Notes: a model not told the origin generated them from the sequence alone. A stretch of 64,000 bases of DNA from UKL13-2 sp038206765 (GCA_038206765.1 JBBRAM010000012.1:1-64000), one strand, 5' to 3'. Positions 26,171 to 35,452 are shown, counted from the stretch's first letter. A program made the numbers and translations.

Positions 26171-27118
26171 ATGTCTTCCCGCAACAGCGCAACCAAGCAT
26201 TCCCGGTCAAGCTATCAATCGCTACGCCGTATTCGTTATCACTTGCGGCACTGGGGTTCGGAGGATGCGCCGAAAATTTTTATGTTGCACGGTTGGATGG
26301 ATGTAGGCGCGTCGTTTCAGTTTGTCGTCGATGCGTTGCAAAAAGACTGGCATGTCATCGCGCCCGATTGGCGCGGCTATGGCCTAACCGATCGGCCCGA
26401 AGCGGATTGTTACTGGTTCCCCGATTACCTAGCCGATTTTGATGCGATTGCCGAGGCTCTATCACCTGCGGAACCAATCAATTTAGTTGGCCACAGCATG
26501 GGTGGCAACGTCGCGATGCTTTATGCCGGTGTGCGGCCTGACCGCGTGAAGCGGCTCGTCAATTTGGAGGGGTTCGGCTTGCCCGGTAATCCGCCAGAGG
26601 AAGCGCCGGAGCGCTACGCGAAATGGCTTGCCGAGCTGCGCGATCCGCCCGCGATGCGGGCTTATGCCAATCGCGTGGCAGTCGTTGAGCGGCTACGCAA
26701 AACCAATCCGCGATTAACCGCTGAACGTGCTGATTTTTTAGCCGGACACTGGGCTACAGAGCGGGCAGTAGAGCCGGACGCTGCGCAGGTTTCGGGGCGG
26801 TCAATAGGGCATTCCAGCGCGTCTGGAACCGAATGGCATATTTGCGGCGATCCGGCGCATAAAATCAGTAATCCGCAGCTATATCGCGTGGCCGAGATCA
26901 TGTCATGTTGGCGCAACATTGCGGCACCAGTCTTATGGCTAAATGGTGAAGAATCGTCGCTTCGTAAAAATTTGACCAACTTGCCCGATTATGCGGAGCG
27001 TCTTAGCAACATCAAACACTTGAGGCTCGTTGATATCGAAGCCGCAGGGCACATGTTGCATCACGATCAGCCTGAAAAAGTGGCACAGTTGATCGAAGAT
27101 TTTTTGTTGGGCGCATAA
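26171..27118 (+). CDS. Alpha/beta-fold hydrolase
   Basis: A 315-residue serine hydrolase of the alpha/beta fold. The oxyanion segment FMLHGWMDVGASF, DWRGYGLTDRP, the nucleophile elbow GHSMGGN, and a C-terminal AAGHMLHHDQPEKV with the catalytic His are all present. Start chosen at ATG 26171 (MSSRNSATKH); the frame opens earlier at a TTG, but those residues look non-coding. The substrate is unknown: esters, epoxides or acyl-CoA derivatives are all possible. It is followed 96 nt later by the enoyl-CoA hydratase/dehydrogenase gene on the same strand, so a role in acyl metabolism is possible. Confidence 0.88.
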   Translation: MSSRNSATKHSRSSYQSLRRIRYHLRHWGSEDAPKIFMLHGWMDVGASFQFVVDALQKDWHVIAPDWRGYGLTDRPEADCYWFPDYLADFDAIAEALSPAEPINLVGHSMGGNVAMLYAGVRPDRVKRLVNLEGFGLPGNPPEEAPERYAKWLAELRDPPAMRAYANRVAVVERLRKTNPRLTAERADFLAGHWATERAVEPDAAQVSGRSIGHSSASGTEWHICGDPAHKISNPQLYRVAEIMSCWRNIAAPVLWLNGEESSLRKNLTNLPDYAERLSNIKHLRLVDIEAAGHMLHHDQPEKVAQLIEDFLLGA

Positions 27119-27214
27119 TTGTCAATTAAACCCATCAGCCGCTTGCGACACTGCTACAAACCGTTATATAGTGGCACTTAGCGTGTCATCATATTTTGCA
27201 TATAAGAGGAAATC

Positions 27215-29314
27215 ATGAGCAACGAAGTAACCATGGCAACTACGGCAACCGCTTACCAACAGCACGGCAACATCGCCGTCATCAGCATGAACAATCCGCC
27301 GGTCAATGGCCTAAGCCATGCGTTGCGATCCGGCATCGTCGCGGGCGTGATACGCGCCGAAGCCGATGCTGGCATTGCGGCCATTGTGCTGATAGGTAAC
27401 GACAGCGGATTCTCCGCCGGTGCCGATATTAGCGAATTCGGCAAACGCGCGATGTCCGCCGAGCCCTCGCTGCCCGCCGTGATTGACGTGATTGAAAACG
27501 CAACCAAGCCCGTGATCGCCGCCATCAGCGGCAACTGCATGGGCGGCGGTTTGGAATTAGCATTGGGCTGCCACTTCCGTGTCGTGCATTCGGCTGCGCA
27601 GATTGCGTTGCCGGAAGTAAAGCTGGGCTTGCTGCCGGGTGCTGGCGGCACGCAGCGCCTGCCGCGTTTGATCGGCGTTGAAGCCGCGCTCAATATGATT
27701 GTTTCCGGCGCGATTGTGCCCGCACCGCAATTCAAAGGTTCGCCGCTATTCGATCAGTTTGTGGATGACAAATTACAAGATGAAGCGATTGCGTTTGCGG
27801 GAAAAGTCGTTGCCGAAGCAAAACCCCTAAAGCGTGTTCGGGACCTAAAAGTACGGCACGCCAAGCCCGACGCATTTTTCCTATTCGCCCGCAATATGGT
27901 GGGCGCAGTATCGAAGGGCTACCCTGCCCCACTGAAGTGTCTCGAGGCCGTGCAAGCGTCGCTGCTGCCCTCGTTTGATGCCGGACTAAAAGTCGAGCGC
28001 GATCTGTTTGCGCAACTCATGATGAGTGATGAATCCAAGGCGCTGCGTCACCTATTTTTCTCAGAGCGCATGGCGAGCAAGATTGCTGATCTACCAGACG
28101 ACACGGCGGTTCGCAACATCAAATCTGTCGGCGTGATTGGCGCGGGTACCATGGGTTCCGGTATTGCGATCAATTTCTTGAACGCCGGTATCCCCGTGGT
28201 AATTTTGGAAACTAAACCCGAAGCTCTGGAGCGCGGTGTCGCATCGATTCGTAAAATTTATGAGAGCCAAGTCGCGAAAGGAAAGCTGAAGCCCGAAAAA
28301 GCGGCCGAGCGTGGCGCGTTACTTAAGCCAACATTGTCGTATGACGATCTCGGCCAAGTAGATTTGGTGATTGAAGCCGTATTTGAAGAGCTAGGTGTCA
28401 AGCAGGCTGTGTTTGAAAAGCTGGATTCGGTTTGCAAGCCGGGTGCGATACTTGCCAGCAATACGTCGACGCTAGATCTGAATAAAATCGCCGCATTCAC
28501 CAAGCGCCCTCAAGACGTGGTCGGTGCGCATTTCTTCAGCCCGGCAAATGTAATGAAATTATTGGAAGTCATTCGTGGTGCAAAAACAGCACCAGACGTG
28601 ATGGCAACGATGATGAAACTTGCAAAGAAAATCAAAAAGACAGCTGTGGTCTCGGGCGTTTGTGATGGCTTTATCGGCAACCGCATGATCAATAAATACG
28701 CGGCGGAAGCAATGCTGATCGTCGAAGAAGGCGCATCGGTTCAGCAAGTCGATGGCGCGATGGAAAAATTCGGTATGGCAATGGGCCCGTTTAAGATGGG
28801 CGATTTAGCAGGCAACGATATTGGCTGGGCAATTCGCAAGCGCTTGTATGTCGAGCACGGCGCGGGTGAATCGACTGCCCGCAAGCAATTGATTGCTGAC
28901 CGACTTTGCGAGATGGGACGCTTCGGTCAAAAGACCGGTGCTGGCTGGTATCGCTACGAAGCCGGTAAACGGGATGCGCTGCAAGACCCGGTGGTGGATG
29001 GCTTAGTTGAAGCCGCTCGGAAGGAGCTCGGCATCACGCCGCGCAAAATTTCAGTAGAAGAAATCGTCGAGCGCTTAGTTTATGCGCTCGTCAATGAGGG
29101 CGCACATATTTTGGAAGAAGGCATTGCGCAGCGCGCGTCCGATATCGATATCGTTTACATCTTTGGCTACGGCTTCCCGGTGCCGCGCGGCGGCCCGATG
29201 CTTTATGCCGATGGCAAAGGCTTGCTAAGCGTGCAGCGCCGTATGGAAAAACTGGGTTGGACGCCCGCGCCGCTGATTAAAAAATTAGCTGCTGAAGGTA
29301 AAACTTTTAATTGA
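27215..29314 (+). CDS. Bifunctional enoyl-CoA hydratase / 3-hydroxyacyl-CoA dehydrogenase
   Basis: Beta-oxidation multifunctional enzyme of about 699 residues: hydrates 2-enoyl-CoA and oxidises the L-3-hydroxyacyl-CoA with NAD. The N-terminal crotonase domain (about 1-190) has SGFSAGADISEF for the oxyanion hole and the two catalytic glutamates Glu114 (GGGLELALG) and Glu134 (PEVKLGLLPGAGG). The dehydrogenase starts with the Rossmann motif VGVIGAGTMGSGIA (about 305) and includes ASNTSTLDLNKIA, VGAHFFSPANVMKLLEV and a C-terminal helical domain. It is closer in layout to the peroxisomal-type enzyme than to E. coli FadB. GAGGA precedes the ATG. The thiolase gene follows after 44 nt. Confidence 0.93.
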   Translation: MSNEVTMATTATAYQQHGNIAVISMNNPPVNGLSHALRSGIVAGVIRAEADAGIAAIVLIGNDSGFSAGADISEFGKRAMSAEPSLPAVIDVIENATKPVIAAISGNCMGGGLELALGCHFRVVHSAAQIALPEVKLGLLPGAGGTQRLPRLIGVEAALNMIVSGAIVPAPQFKGSPLFDQFVDDKLQDEAIAFAGKVVAEAKPLKRVRDLKVRHAKPDAFFLFARNMVGAVSKGYPAPLKCLEAVQASLLPSFDAGLKVERDLFAQLMMSDESKALRHLFFSERMASKIADLPDDTAVRNIKSVGVIGAGTMGSGIAINFLNAGIPVVILETKPEALERGVASIRKIYESQVAKGKLKPEKAAERGALLKPTLSYDDLGQVDLVIEAVFEELGVKQAVFEKLDSVCKPGAILASNTSTLDLNKIAAFTKRPQDVVGAHFFSPANVMKLLEVIRGAKTAPDVMATMMKLAKKIKKTAVVSGVCDGFIGNRMINKYAAEAMLIVEEGASVQQVDGAMEKFGMAMGPFKMGDLAGNDIGWAIRKRLYVEHGAGESTARKQLIADRLCEMGRFGQKTGAGWYRYEAGKRDALQDPVVDGLVEAARKELGITPRKISVEEIVERLVYALVNEGAHILEEGIAQRASDIDIVYIFGYGFPVPRGGPMLYADGKGLLSVQRRMEKLGWTPAPLIKKLAAEGKTFN

Positions 29315-29358
29315 ACTTGGGTTGGACAACTAGTTTGTAAACCCGCTTGGAGAATTTT

Positions 29359-30537
29359 ATGATTGATGCAGTGATCGTTTCAACCGCCCGCACCCCGCTT
29401 GCCAAATCGTTCCGTGGCAGCTTTAACATGACCCATGGCGCAACCCTCGGCGCACACGCCGTCAAAGCCGCGATTGAGCGCGCCAAGGTTGACCCTGCTG
29501 AAATTGAGGATGTCATCATGGGCGTAGCGCTGCCGGAAGGTGCGACGGGCAGCAACATCGCTCGCCAGATCGCGCTACGTGCAGGCATGCCCGTCACCAC
29601 CTCGGGCTTAACCGTCAGCCGGTTTTGTTCATCCGGTTTGCAAGCGATTGCGAACGCGGCGGGCAGCATTATTGTCGATAAGACGCCGATAGTCGTCGCT
29701 GGTGGATTGGAATCGATCTCGTGCGTTCAAGGCTCCATCAACATGAATTACATGATGGATGAATGGCTCATGGCCAATAAACCCGAAGTGTATTGGGATA
29801 TGTTGAAGACGGCTGAAAACGTGGCGAAGCGCTACGGCATCAAAAAAGAAGACATGGATGAATACGGCGTACAAAGCCAACTGCGCGCGGCGCGTGGCAC
29901 GGCGGAAGGAAAATTTGCGGATGAAATTGTGCCAATGACGACCATCATGGGTGCAATCGATAAAGCCACCGGTGCCGCATCCACCAAGGAAGTTACCGTC
30001 AGCACAGACGAAGGCATTCGCGCCGATACGACCATTGAGGGTGTGAGCAAAATCCGCTCGGCGGTCCCCGGTGGCGTGGTCACGGCAGGCAACGCCAGCC
30101 AATTCTCCGACGGCGCATCGGCCACCGTGATGATGAGCAGCAAGCTCGCCGAGCAGCGCAACATAAACCCGCTTGGCATTTTTCGCGGCTTCACTGTTGC
30201 AGGCTGCGAACCCGACGAAATGGGCATCGGCCCCGTGTTCGCCGTCCCGCGTTTATTAGCACGCGCAGGCTTAAAAATCGACGATATCGGCCTCTGGGAA
30301 TTAAACGAAGCCTTCGCAGTGCAAGTGCTCTATTGCCGCGATAAATTGGGCATTCCGCATGATCGTTTAAACGTCAACGGTGGCGCCATTGCGATCGGCC
30401 ATCCGTATGGGATGTCCGGTGCGCGGATGGTGGGTCATGCGCTGATTGAGGGCAAACGACGCGGCGTGAAATATGTGGTCGCGACCATGTGTATTGGCGG
30501 CGGAATGGGCGCTGCTGGGTTGTTTGAGGTTTGCTGA
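29359..30537 (+). CDS. Acetyl-CoA acyltransferase (thiolase)
   Basis: Cleaves 3-ketoacyl-CoA to acetyl-CoA and a shortened acyl-CoA, or condenses the reverse way. From ATG 29359 (GGAG upstream) it has 392 residues, with nucleophilic Cys90 in VSRFCSSGLQAI, NEAFAVQ, His348 in AIGHPYGMSGAR and Cys378 in MCIGGGMGAAG, the full thiolase catalytic set. It sits directly after the hydratase/dehydrogenase gene, so together they carry out the last three steps of beta-oxidation. In a PHB-forming bacterium the same enzyme could also feed acetoacetyl-CoA turnover. Confidence 0.94.
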   Translation: MIDAVIVSTARTPLAKSFRGSFNMTHGATLGAHAVKAAIERAKVDPAEIEDVIMGVALPEGATGSNIARQIALRAGMPVTTSGLTVSRFCSSGLQAIANAAGSIIVDKTPIVVAGGLESISCVQGSINMNYMMDEWLMANKPEVYWDMLKTAENVAKRYGIKKEDMDEYGVQSQLRAARGTAEGKFADEIVPMTTIMGAIDKATGAASTKEVTVSTDEGIRADTTIEGVSKIRSAVPGGVVTAGNASQFSDGASATVMMSSKLAEQRNINPLGIFRGFTVAGCEPDEMGIGPVFAVPRLLARAGLKIDDIGLWELNEAFAVQVLYCRDKLGIPHDRLNVNGGAIAIGHPYGMSGARMVGHALIEGKRRGVKYVVATMCIGGGMGAAGLFEVC

Positions 30538-30713
30538 GTTATCGTGAGTGCATTGCGGAACAATAACAAGCAATAAGTGAGTCACGGCGAAACAGGTGCA
30601 TTCAGTGGCGAGGCACAAATGCTTCACAACCAACGTGCTGGGCACCATCGAAAACCCGCTCTAAATATCGTCGCCGTGCAACACGCTCGGGGCGAACTGG
30701 CACAACAACACGG

Positions 30714-31337
30714 CTATCTCTTACGCGTTTGCTTAGATTTTGTCGAGGCGGCAGCTTTAGTAGTTTTTTTTGTCGTTGTTTTTGTCGTTGTTTCTGTCGC
30801 AGCCGCCGCTTTTGGCTTCGGTTTTACGTCGCTCGCAGGCTTGGCCGAGGTGGCCTCTTGAATCATCTTCATCGCCCACGCAGCGGGATTCATTTCACTG
30901 GCCATTTTGGTCAGCTCTTCTAAACTCGGGATGGCATTTTTCAGGCCGCCCTGCTCGCGTTTGGCGCTTTTTTCAGAACCATCACCACCTTCAAAGTCCG
31001 CGCCAGGACTGGCCTTCAAGCCAGCATGCGAAGCGACTGTTGCTTTGGCTTTGCTAAATTGCTCAACCAGTGAAAGCTGATATTCCAGCGTTTTAATCGA
31101 AAGCTCGACCACACCGACTTGGGCTTTAAGCCACATCAGCACGACTTCCATTTCGCGCATTTTCTTGGCGATTTCTTTTGGGTCGATACTGGCTTTGAGT
31201 GCGGCCGCGGCATTGCTGGCGAGGCCACTGCCCATGTTGCCCGCACCAGCGGTAAACGGGCTCAGGATGTTTTGGAACAGCTCAAAGTAATTGGGCATTT
31301 GCGGCGCGTTGTTTGGCGTGTTTTGCTCGGCAGACAT
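30714..31337 (-). CDS. phaM: PhaM-type PHB granule multifunctional regulator
   Basis: Associates with PHB granules, activates PHB synthase and attaches granules to the nucleoid in Ralstonia eutropha. Evidence: 207 residues with a central helical block DPKEIAKKMREMEVVLMWLKAQ followed by SIKTLEYQLSLVEQFSK, the family core; MNPAAW near residue 165; and a C-terminal Lys/Thr/Ala-rich tail (KTTTKKTTKAAASTKSKQTRKR region) suited to DNA binding. ATG at 31337 has GAGGAG upstream; a GTG three codons earlier is less likely. It is convergent with the thiolase gene and adjacent, same strand, to the PHB depolymerase. Confidence 0.82.
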   Translation of the reverse strand: MSAEQNTPNNAPQMPNYFELFQNILSPFTAGAGNMGSGLASNAAAALKASIDPKEIAKKMREMEVVLMWLKAQVGVVELSIKTLEYQLSLVEQFSKAKATVASHAGLKASPGADFEGGDGSEKSAKREQGGLKNAIPSLEELTKMASEMNPAAWAMKMIQEATSAKPASDVKPKPKAAAATETTTKTTTKKTTKAAASTKSKQTRKR

Positions 31338-31439
31338 ATTACCCACTCCTCGGTTTTATCGTTCGATTCTACACGCAGTGTTAGCAAACCATTTCTGCAA
31401 ACGATTTTTCATAACCCGCCGGCAACGCTACCGGATTTT

Positions 31440-32672
31440 TTACGCATTTTTCGCAATAAAATCGCGCACCTTTGGATAAACCGTTTCGCGATATTTTCGT
31501 CCGCTAAAAATGCCGTAGTGCCCAACCGCAGGCGCGGTCAAATGTTGGCGTCGCGCCGGTGTTAAGCCGGTACAAAGGGTGTGCGCTGCCTGCGTTTGGC
31601 CAGAGCCGGAAATATCGTCCAGCTCTCCTTCAATGGTAAATAGTGCGGTCTTTTTAATGGCTGCCGGATTGACTAACTCGCCCGCGACAATAAGCTCGCC
31701 TTTGGCCAAACTTTGGTTCTGAAAAACACGCTCAATGGTGTCCAAATAATACTCGGCCGGCATATCCATCACCGCATTGTATTCATCGTAAAACGCACGA
31801 TGCGCTTCCGCACTTTCGCCGTCGCCTTTGACCAAATGATGATAGTAATCGCGGTGCGAGTCGATATGACGTTCCGGGTTCATCGCTACAAATCCGGTTA
31901 ACTGCAAGAAGCCAGGATAGACCCGGCGATTAGCACCCGGATATTTCACCGGCACGCGTTCAATCACGTTTGATTCAAACCACGACAGCGGACGGCGGGT
32001 GGCGAAATCATTCACGCTCGTCGGGCTTTTGCGGGTGTCAATCGGGCCGCCTTTCATGGTCATCGTTTTCGGCAAGGTCTCGCCGTGTTGCGCCATGAGC
32101 GCAATACCGGCCAGCACTGGCACGGTAGGCTGGCAAACGGAAACCACGTGTACCTCGCCTGTTTTTTGCATATGGCGAATGAACTCTTGCACGTAAGTGA
32201 CGTAATCGTCGAAATGAAACACACCGTCCGAGAGCGGTACATCGCGAGCGTTTTTCCAATCAGTAATTGTTACATCATGGTCGCGCAGCATGGTTGAGAC
32301 GGTGTCGCGCAAGAGTGTCGAAAAATGGCCCGATAGCGGCGCGAAGATCAGCACTTTTGGTTCATTTTTAGTCGATTTGGCCGATTTCGCTTTCTTGAAA
32401 TGCAGCAGCTGGCAGAACGATTTATCGAGCACCACTTCTTCAGTCACTTCAACTGCTTGACCATTAATCATCACGCTGTTGATCGCAAACGGTGGGCGTT
32501 CATAGCGCGCGGTTAAGCGCAGCATCAAATCCAATCCCGCAGAAACGTTCTTGGCTGCCGGTGCGTAGGAAAGCGGCGAAAATGTATGTCCCAGCGCCTC
32601 AGAACTTGCCTTCGCCCACCAGCGCCAAGGCTCAAGGACGGCACGTTGAAATTCATGGACTTGATATAGCAT
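31440..32672 (-). CDS. phaZ: Intracellular polyhydroxybutyrate depolymerase
   Basis: Degrades stored, amorphous PHB granules inside the cell. The 410-residue protein has no signal peptide and carries the PhaZ nucleophile Cys180 in HVVSVCQPTVPVL, where true lipases have Ser in GxSxG; this matches Cys183 of Ralstonia PhaZ1. The start MLYQVHEFQRAVLEPWRWWA, the conserved PLSGHFSTLLRDTV oxyanion region, YPGFLQLTGFVAMN, EGELDD (catalytic Asp) and VGHYGIFSG (catalytic His) are present. It lies upstream of phaM on the same strand with a 102-nt gap. Confidence 0.93.
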   Translation of the reverse strand: MLYQVHEFQRAVLEPWRWWAKASSEALGHTFSPLSYAPAAKNVSAGLDLMLRLTARYERPPFAINSVMINGQAVEVTEEVVLDKSFCQLLHFKKAKSAKSTKNEPKVLIFAPLSGHFSTLLRDTVSTMLRDHDVTITDWKNARDVPLSDGVFHFDDYVTYVQEFIRHMQKTGEVHVVSVCQPTVPVLAGIALMAQHGETLPKTMTMKGGPIDTRKSPTSVNDFATRRPLSWFESNVIERVPVKYPGANRRVYPGFLQLTGFVAMNPERHIDSHRDYYHHLVKGDGESAEAHRAFYDEYNAVMDMPAEYYLDTIERVFQNQSLAKGELIVAGELVNPAAIKKTALFTIEGELDDISGSGQTQAAHTLCTGLTPARRQHLTAPAVGHYGIFSGRKYRETVYPKVRDFIAKNA

Positions 32673-32704
32673 TTTCGTTCTCCGGTAAATGGTGCGCGCT
32701 ACAC

Positions 32705-32807
32705 TATTACTTATTGCTTACTGCTTACTGCTTACTGCCTACTGCTTACTCCCTACTGCTTACTGCTTACTGCGTTTAACGTCTATTTACGTTTAACGTC
32801 TATTTAC
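32705..32807. repeat. Heptamer tandem array and duplicated 17-mer
   Basis: About nine to ten imperfect 7-bp units of ACTGCTT (variants ATTGCTT, ACTGCCT, ACTCCCT) at 32705-32772, followed directly by two exact copies of GTTTAACGTCTATTTAC (32774-32790, 32791-32807). It lies just upstream of phaZ (minus) in the 429-nt gap to the plus-strand peptidase gene. The rest of the gap shows no gene. Confidence 0.9.
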
Positions 32808-33101
32808 TTTTCTTATGGTGTTTTTGCGGTGTTTACTGCTGCGATTTTTTGAATTGGCCGAGTGTGACGATTGTGTAATGTGACCTATAAACCCCGCATT
32901 GTCCCCGCGTTGCCCTTATCATACTGCACTGCACCATTTAAAAACGTTAACTTAGGTCAATCGATGACCGTTGCCGAGATGGGCAGATAAACGGTAACCT
33001 TTTTTAGGCCAACCAATTGATATCACAAGGTTTTCTGCTACGCTTATTAAACACGATATTTGCATTTTTTGAACCACAAAAACGATAAAGCAACCCACGC
33101 C

Positions 33102-34097
33102 ATGACGCGCTCACCCAAAACTCCACTTAAAACTGATTTTTACCCCGCTATCGAACCCTACGCCACCGGAATGTTGCCGTTGGGTATACCAGTAGATTCT
33201 GAAAACAATCTGCACAGCATGTATTTCGAGCAAACCGGCAACCCAAACGGCGTGCCGGTCGTGTTTTTGCACGGCGGGCCGGGCTCGGGTGCGTCGGCAT
33301 CGCATCGCCAGTTTTTTGATCCGGCGTTCTATCGGATTGTAATTTTCGATCAACGCGGCGCTGGGCGTTCCACACCATTGGGTGAGCTGCGCGACAACAC
33401 GGCCGCTCACCTAATCTCAGATATCGAAGCCCTGCGGCAGCATTTGGGCATTGATCGCTGGATCGTGTTCGGCGGGTCATGGGGTTCGACGTTAGCACTT
33501 GCTTACGCAGAGCACCATCCGGCGCGAACGATGGCGCTGGTGCTGCGCGGTATTTTCTTGTGTCGTCAATCGGAGATTGATTGGTTTTTATATGGCATCA
33601 AAAACCTCTTCCCCGAAGCATGGCATCAGTTCGCAAACCATTTGCCGGCACATGAACGCGGCAACATTTTGGATGCGTACTACGATATTTTGACCAATCC
33701 TGATCCGGCACTTCACATGCCCGCCGCCCGCATCTGGAGCATCTATGAGGGCTCGTGCTCGACTTTGCTGCCCAATGCTGCGGTGGTCGCGAACTTTGGC
33801 TCGGACCGGGTGGCCTTGGGCTTATCGCGCATCGAAGCGCATTATTTCAAACATCGTATTTTCTTGGCCGACAATTTTCTACTCAACAACGTCGGCAAGA
33901 TTCGCCACGTCCCAACCACGATCGTGCAAGGCCGCTATGACGCGGTTTGCCCGATCGTCTCAGCCGATGATCTGGCGCGGGCATTCCCGGAGGCCGAATA
34001 CCACATCGTCGCCGATGCAGGACATTCCGCCTTCGAGCCTGGCATTCGTGCGAAATTAATTGAGACGATGGAGCAGTTGAAGGTTCGGTTTGGGTAA
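33102..34097 (+). CDS. pip: Proline iminopeptidase
   Basis: Serine exopeptidase (family S33) that removes N-terminal proline from peptides in the cytoplasm. From ATG 33102 it has 331 residues. The signatures are FLHGGPGSGAS (oxyanion hole), VIFDQRGAGRSTP, the nucleophile elbow GGSWGSTLAL with Ser126, and the catalytic His in DAGHSAF. The frame opens earlier at a TTG (33060), but the ATG gives the expected family length. No strong ribosome-binding site is visible. Confidence 0.93.
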   Translation: MTRSPKTPLKTDFYPAIEPYATGMLPLGIPVDSENNLHSMYFEQTGNPNGVPVVFLHGGPGSGASASHRQFFDPAFYRIVIFDQRGAGRSTPLGELRDNTAAHLISDIEALRQHLGIDRWIVFGGSWGSTLALAYAEHHPARTMALVLRGIFLCRQSEIDWFLYGIKNLFPEAWHQFANHLPAHERGNILDAYYDILTNPDPALHMPAARIWSIYEGSCSTLLPNAAVVANFGSDRVALGLSRIEAHYFKHRIFLADNFLLNNVGKIRHVPTTIVQGRYDAVCPIVSADDLARAFPEAEYHIVADAGHSAFEPGIRAKLIETMEQLKVRFG

Positions 34098-34149
34098 GGT
34101 GTTGGAAAGGCAAAGTCTGGTTCCAAACCGAGTTTTCATCTCGCTTTAC

Positions 34150-34185
34150 CCATAAAATCGTCTGGCCTCGCCAACGATTTTATGG
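34150..34185. terminator. Hairpin between convergent pip and FKBP genes
   Basis: CCATAAAATCGT (34150-34161) pairs exactly with ACGATTTTATGG (34174-34185), and the loop contains a further TGGC/GCCA pairing. It lies between convergent genes and may act in both directions. Confidence 0.6.
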
Positions 34186-34192
34186 AGCGGTC

Positions 34193-34222
34193 CCGACAAA
34201 AGAAGGAGTTTACTTTTGTCGG
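34193..34222. terminator. Second hairpin between pip and FKBP genes
   Basis: A perfect 10-bp stem, CCGACAAAAG / CTTTTGTCGG, 7 nt beyond the first hairpin and 6 nt from the FKBP stop codon. The T-run is inside the stem, so termination efficiency is uncertain. Confidence 0.6.
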
Positions 34223-34228
34223 TTCGGT

Positions 34229-34576
34229 TTATACCCCCAACAAATCCACTTCAAACAGCAGCGTCGCATTCGGCGGAATCACGCCACCTGCGCCACGCGT
34301 GCCATAGCCCAGATCAGCTGGGATCACCAACCGGCGCGTGCCGCCAACCTTCATCCCCGCCACACCTTCATCCCAGCCGCGAATTACCTGCCCACCACCG
34401 AGCGGAAATTTAAACGGGTCGCCACGGTCTTTACTGGAATCAAATTTCGCGCCTGCCACACCATTATTAAAAAGCCAGCCTGTGTAATGCACTGAAACAA
34501 AATTGCCTGTAGCGGCTACAGCGCCGGTGCCTTCGGTGGTGTCTTCATATTGCAAACCGCTTGCGGTGGTGATCAT
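34229..34576 (-). CDS. FKBP-type peptidyl-prolyl cis-trans isomerase
   Basis: Folding catalyst that isomerises X-Pro peptide bonds. From ATG 34576 (ACGGAG upstream) it has 115 residues, close to the single-domain FKBP size. It shows VSVHYTGWLFNNG, KFDSSKDRGDPFKFPLG, VIRGWDEGVAGMKVGGTRRL, and IPADLGYGTRGAGGVIPPNATLLFEVDLL, the complete FKBP fold with its aromatic pocket residues. It has no signal peptide, so it is cytoplasmic. Confidence 0.95.
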   Translation of the reverse strand: MITTASGLQYEDTTEGTGAVAATGNFVSVHYTGWLFNNGVAGAKFDSSKDRGDPFKFPLGGGQVIRGWDEGVAGMKVGGTRRLVIPADLGYGTRGAGGVIPPNATLLFEVDLLGV

Positions 34577-34646
34577 GTTTTTTTCTCCGTAAATTAACTG
34601 CACAAAAAATTTAGCCTACTAATCCCTACAATAATTCCGAAATCTA

Positions 34647-35426
34647 TTACCCCGAATCGGGTGCACGTGCCACTGCGGGCAGATAGGTCTCGCCGCGGGC
34701 ATGCGCAATCACGCGGGTGAGCGTAACAATCATCCCCGCCGTTGCGCCCCAAATATACCGGCGCTGGCCCGATCCCAAATACGGCACCGCATAGTAGCTG
34801 CGCATCCGGCCTTTGTACATCGCTGATTCCAAGCGATGATTGTCCGGGTTAATCAAAAACTGAAACGGCACTTCAAAGCATTCCGCGACTTCCGTCGGAT
34901 CGGGCGAATAAACAACTGGCGAGCCAACCGGCGACTCAATCCAGCCAACGACCGGTGTGATCAGATAGCCGGTGCCGGTGGTGTAATGCGGCAACGTACC
35001 AATCATCTCAATGCGGCTGCCCTCGATGCCCGTCTCCTCCTCGGTCTCGCGCAGCGCGGTGTGGGTGGCATCACGATCCGTCTCCTCAACCCGTCCGCCA
35101 GGAAAACTAATCTGCCCGCCATGGTCGGTGAGGTGCGCGGTGCGTTGTGTAAAAAGCACCTGTGGCCCATGGGCGTCGCGATTGCGATGATTCACTAGCA
35201 GCACCAGTACTGCAGCCCGCTTAAGATCGGCTTTGGGATTTGCCGGCTTGGGGGGGGCGTTAACACTAGTGGATGGCACAATTTCACCATCGTCGCTAAA
35301 ACCAGCATCACTGGTCGCCGCAATTGCCGTTGATGCGGTCAACCAAAGCCGCAATTCTTCCTTGTCAACAACGCTACTTGTGGCGGGTGCAGAGCCATCT
35401 AATTGAACACGCTTATAATCTGTCAT
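34647..35426 (-). CDS. Nudix hydrolase of the CoA pyrophosphatase type
   Basis: Probably cleaves coenzyme A or its derivatives to 4'-phosphopantetheine and 3',5'-ADP. The 259-residue protein has the extended Nudix box GGRVEETDRDATHTALRE followed by TEEETG (110-134). The first half has the D-x-x-D spacing seen in the CoA diphosphatase subfamily (E. coli NudL) in place of the standard G-x5-E. The preceding LTDHGGQISFPGG segment also fits that group. The N-terminal 60 residues are poorly conserved and low in complexity. It is divergent from the GST gene with 26 nt between starts, so they share a promoter region. Confidence 0.87.
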   Translation of the reverse strand: MTDYKRVQLDGSAPATSSVVDKEELRLWLTASTAIAATSDAGFSDDGEIVPSTSVNAPPKPANPKADLKRAAVLVLLVNHRNRDAHGPQVLFTQRTAHLTDHGGQISFPGGRVEETDRDATHTALRETEEETGIEGSRIEMIGTLPHYTTGTGYLITPVVGWIESPVGSPVVYSPDPTEVAECFEVPFQFLINPDNHRLESAMYKGRMRSYYAVPYLGSGQRRYIWGATAGMIVTLTRVIAHARGETYLPAVARAPDSG

Positions 35427-35452
35427 CCCCCTATTATAGACAGGCTAAACGT

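Noticed and set aside
32705..32807. Possible CRISPR array
   Set aside because: The repeats are 7 bp and contiguous with no unique spacers, and no cas gene is present.
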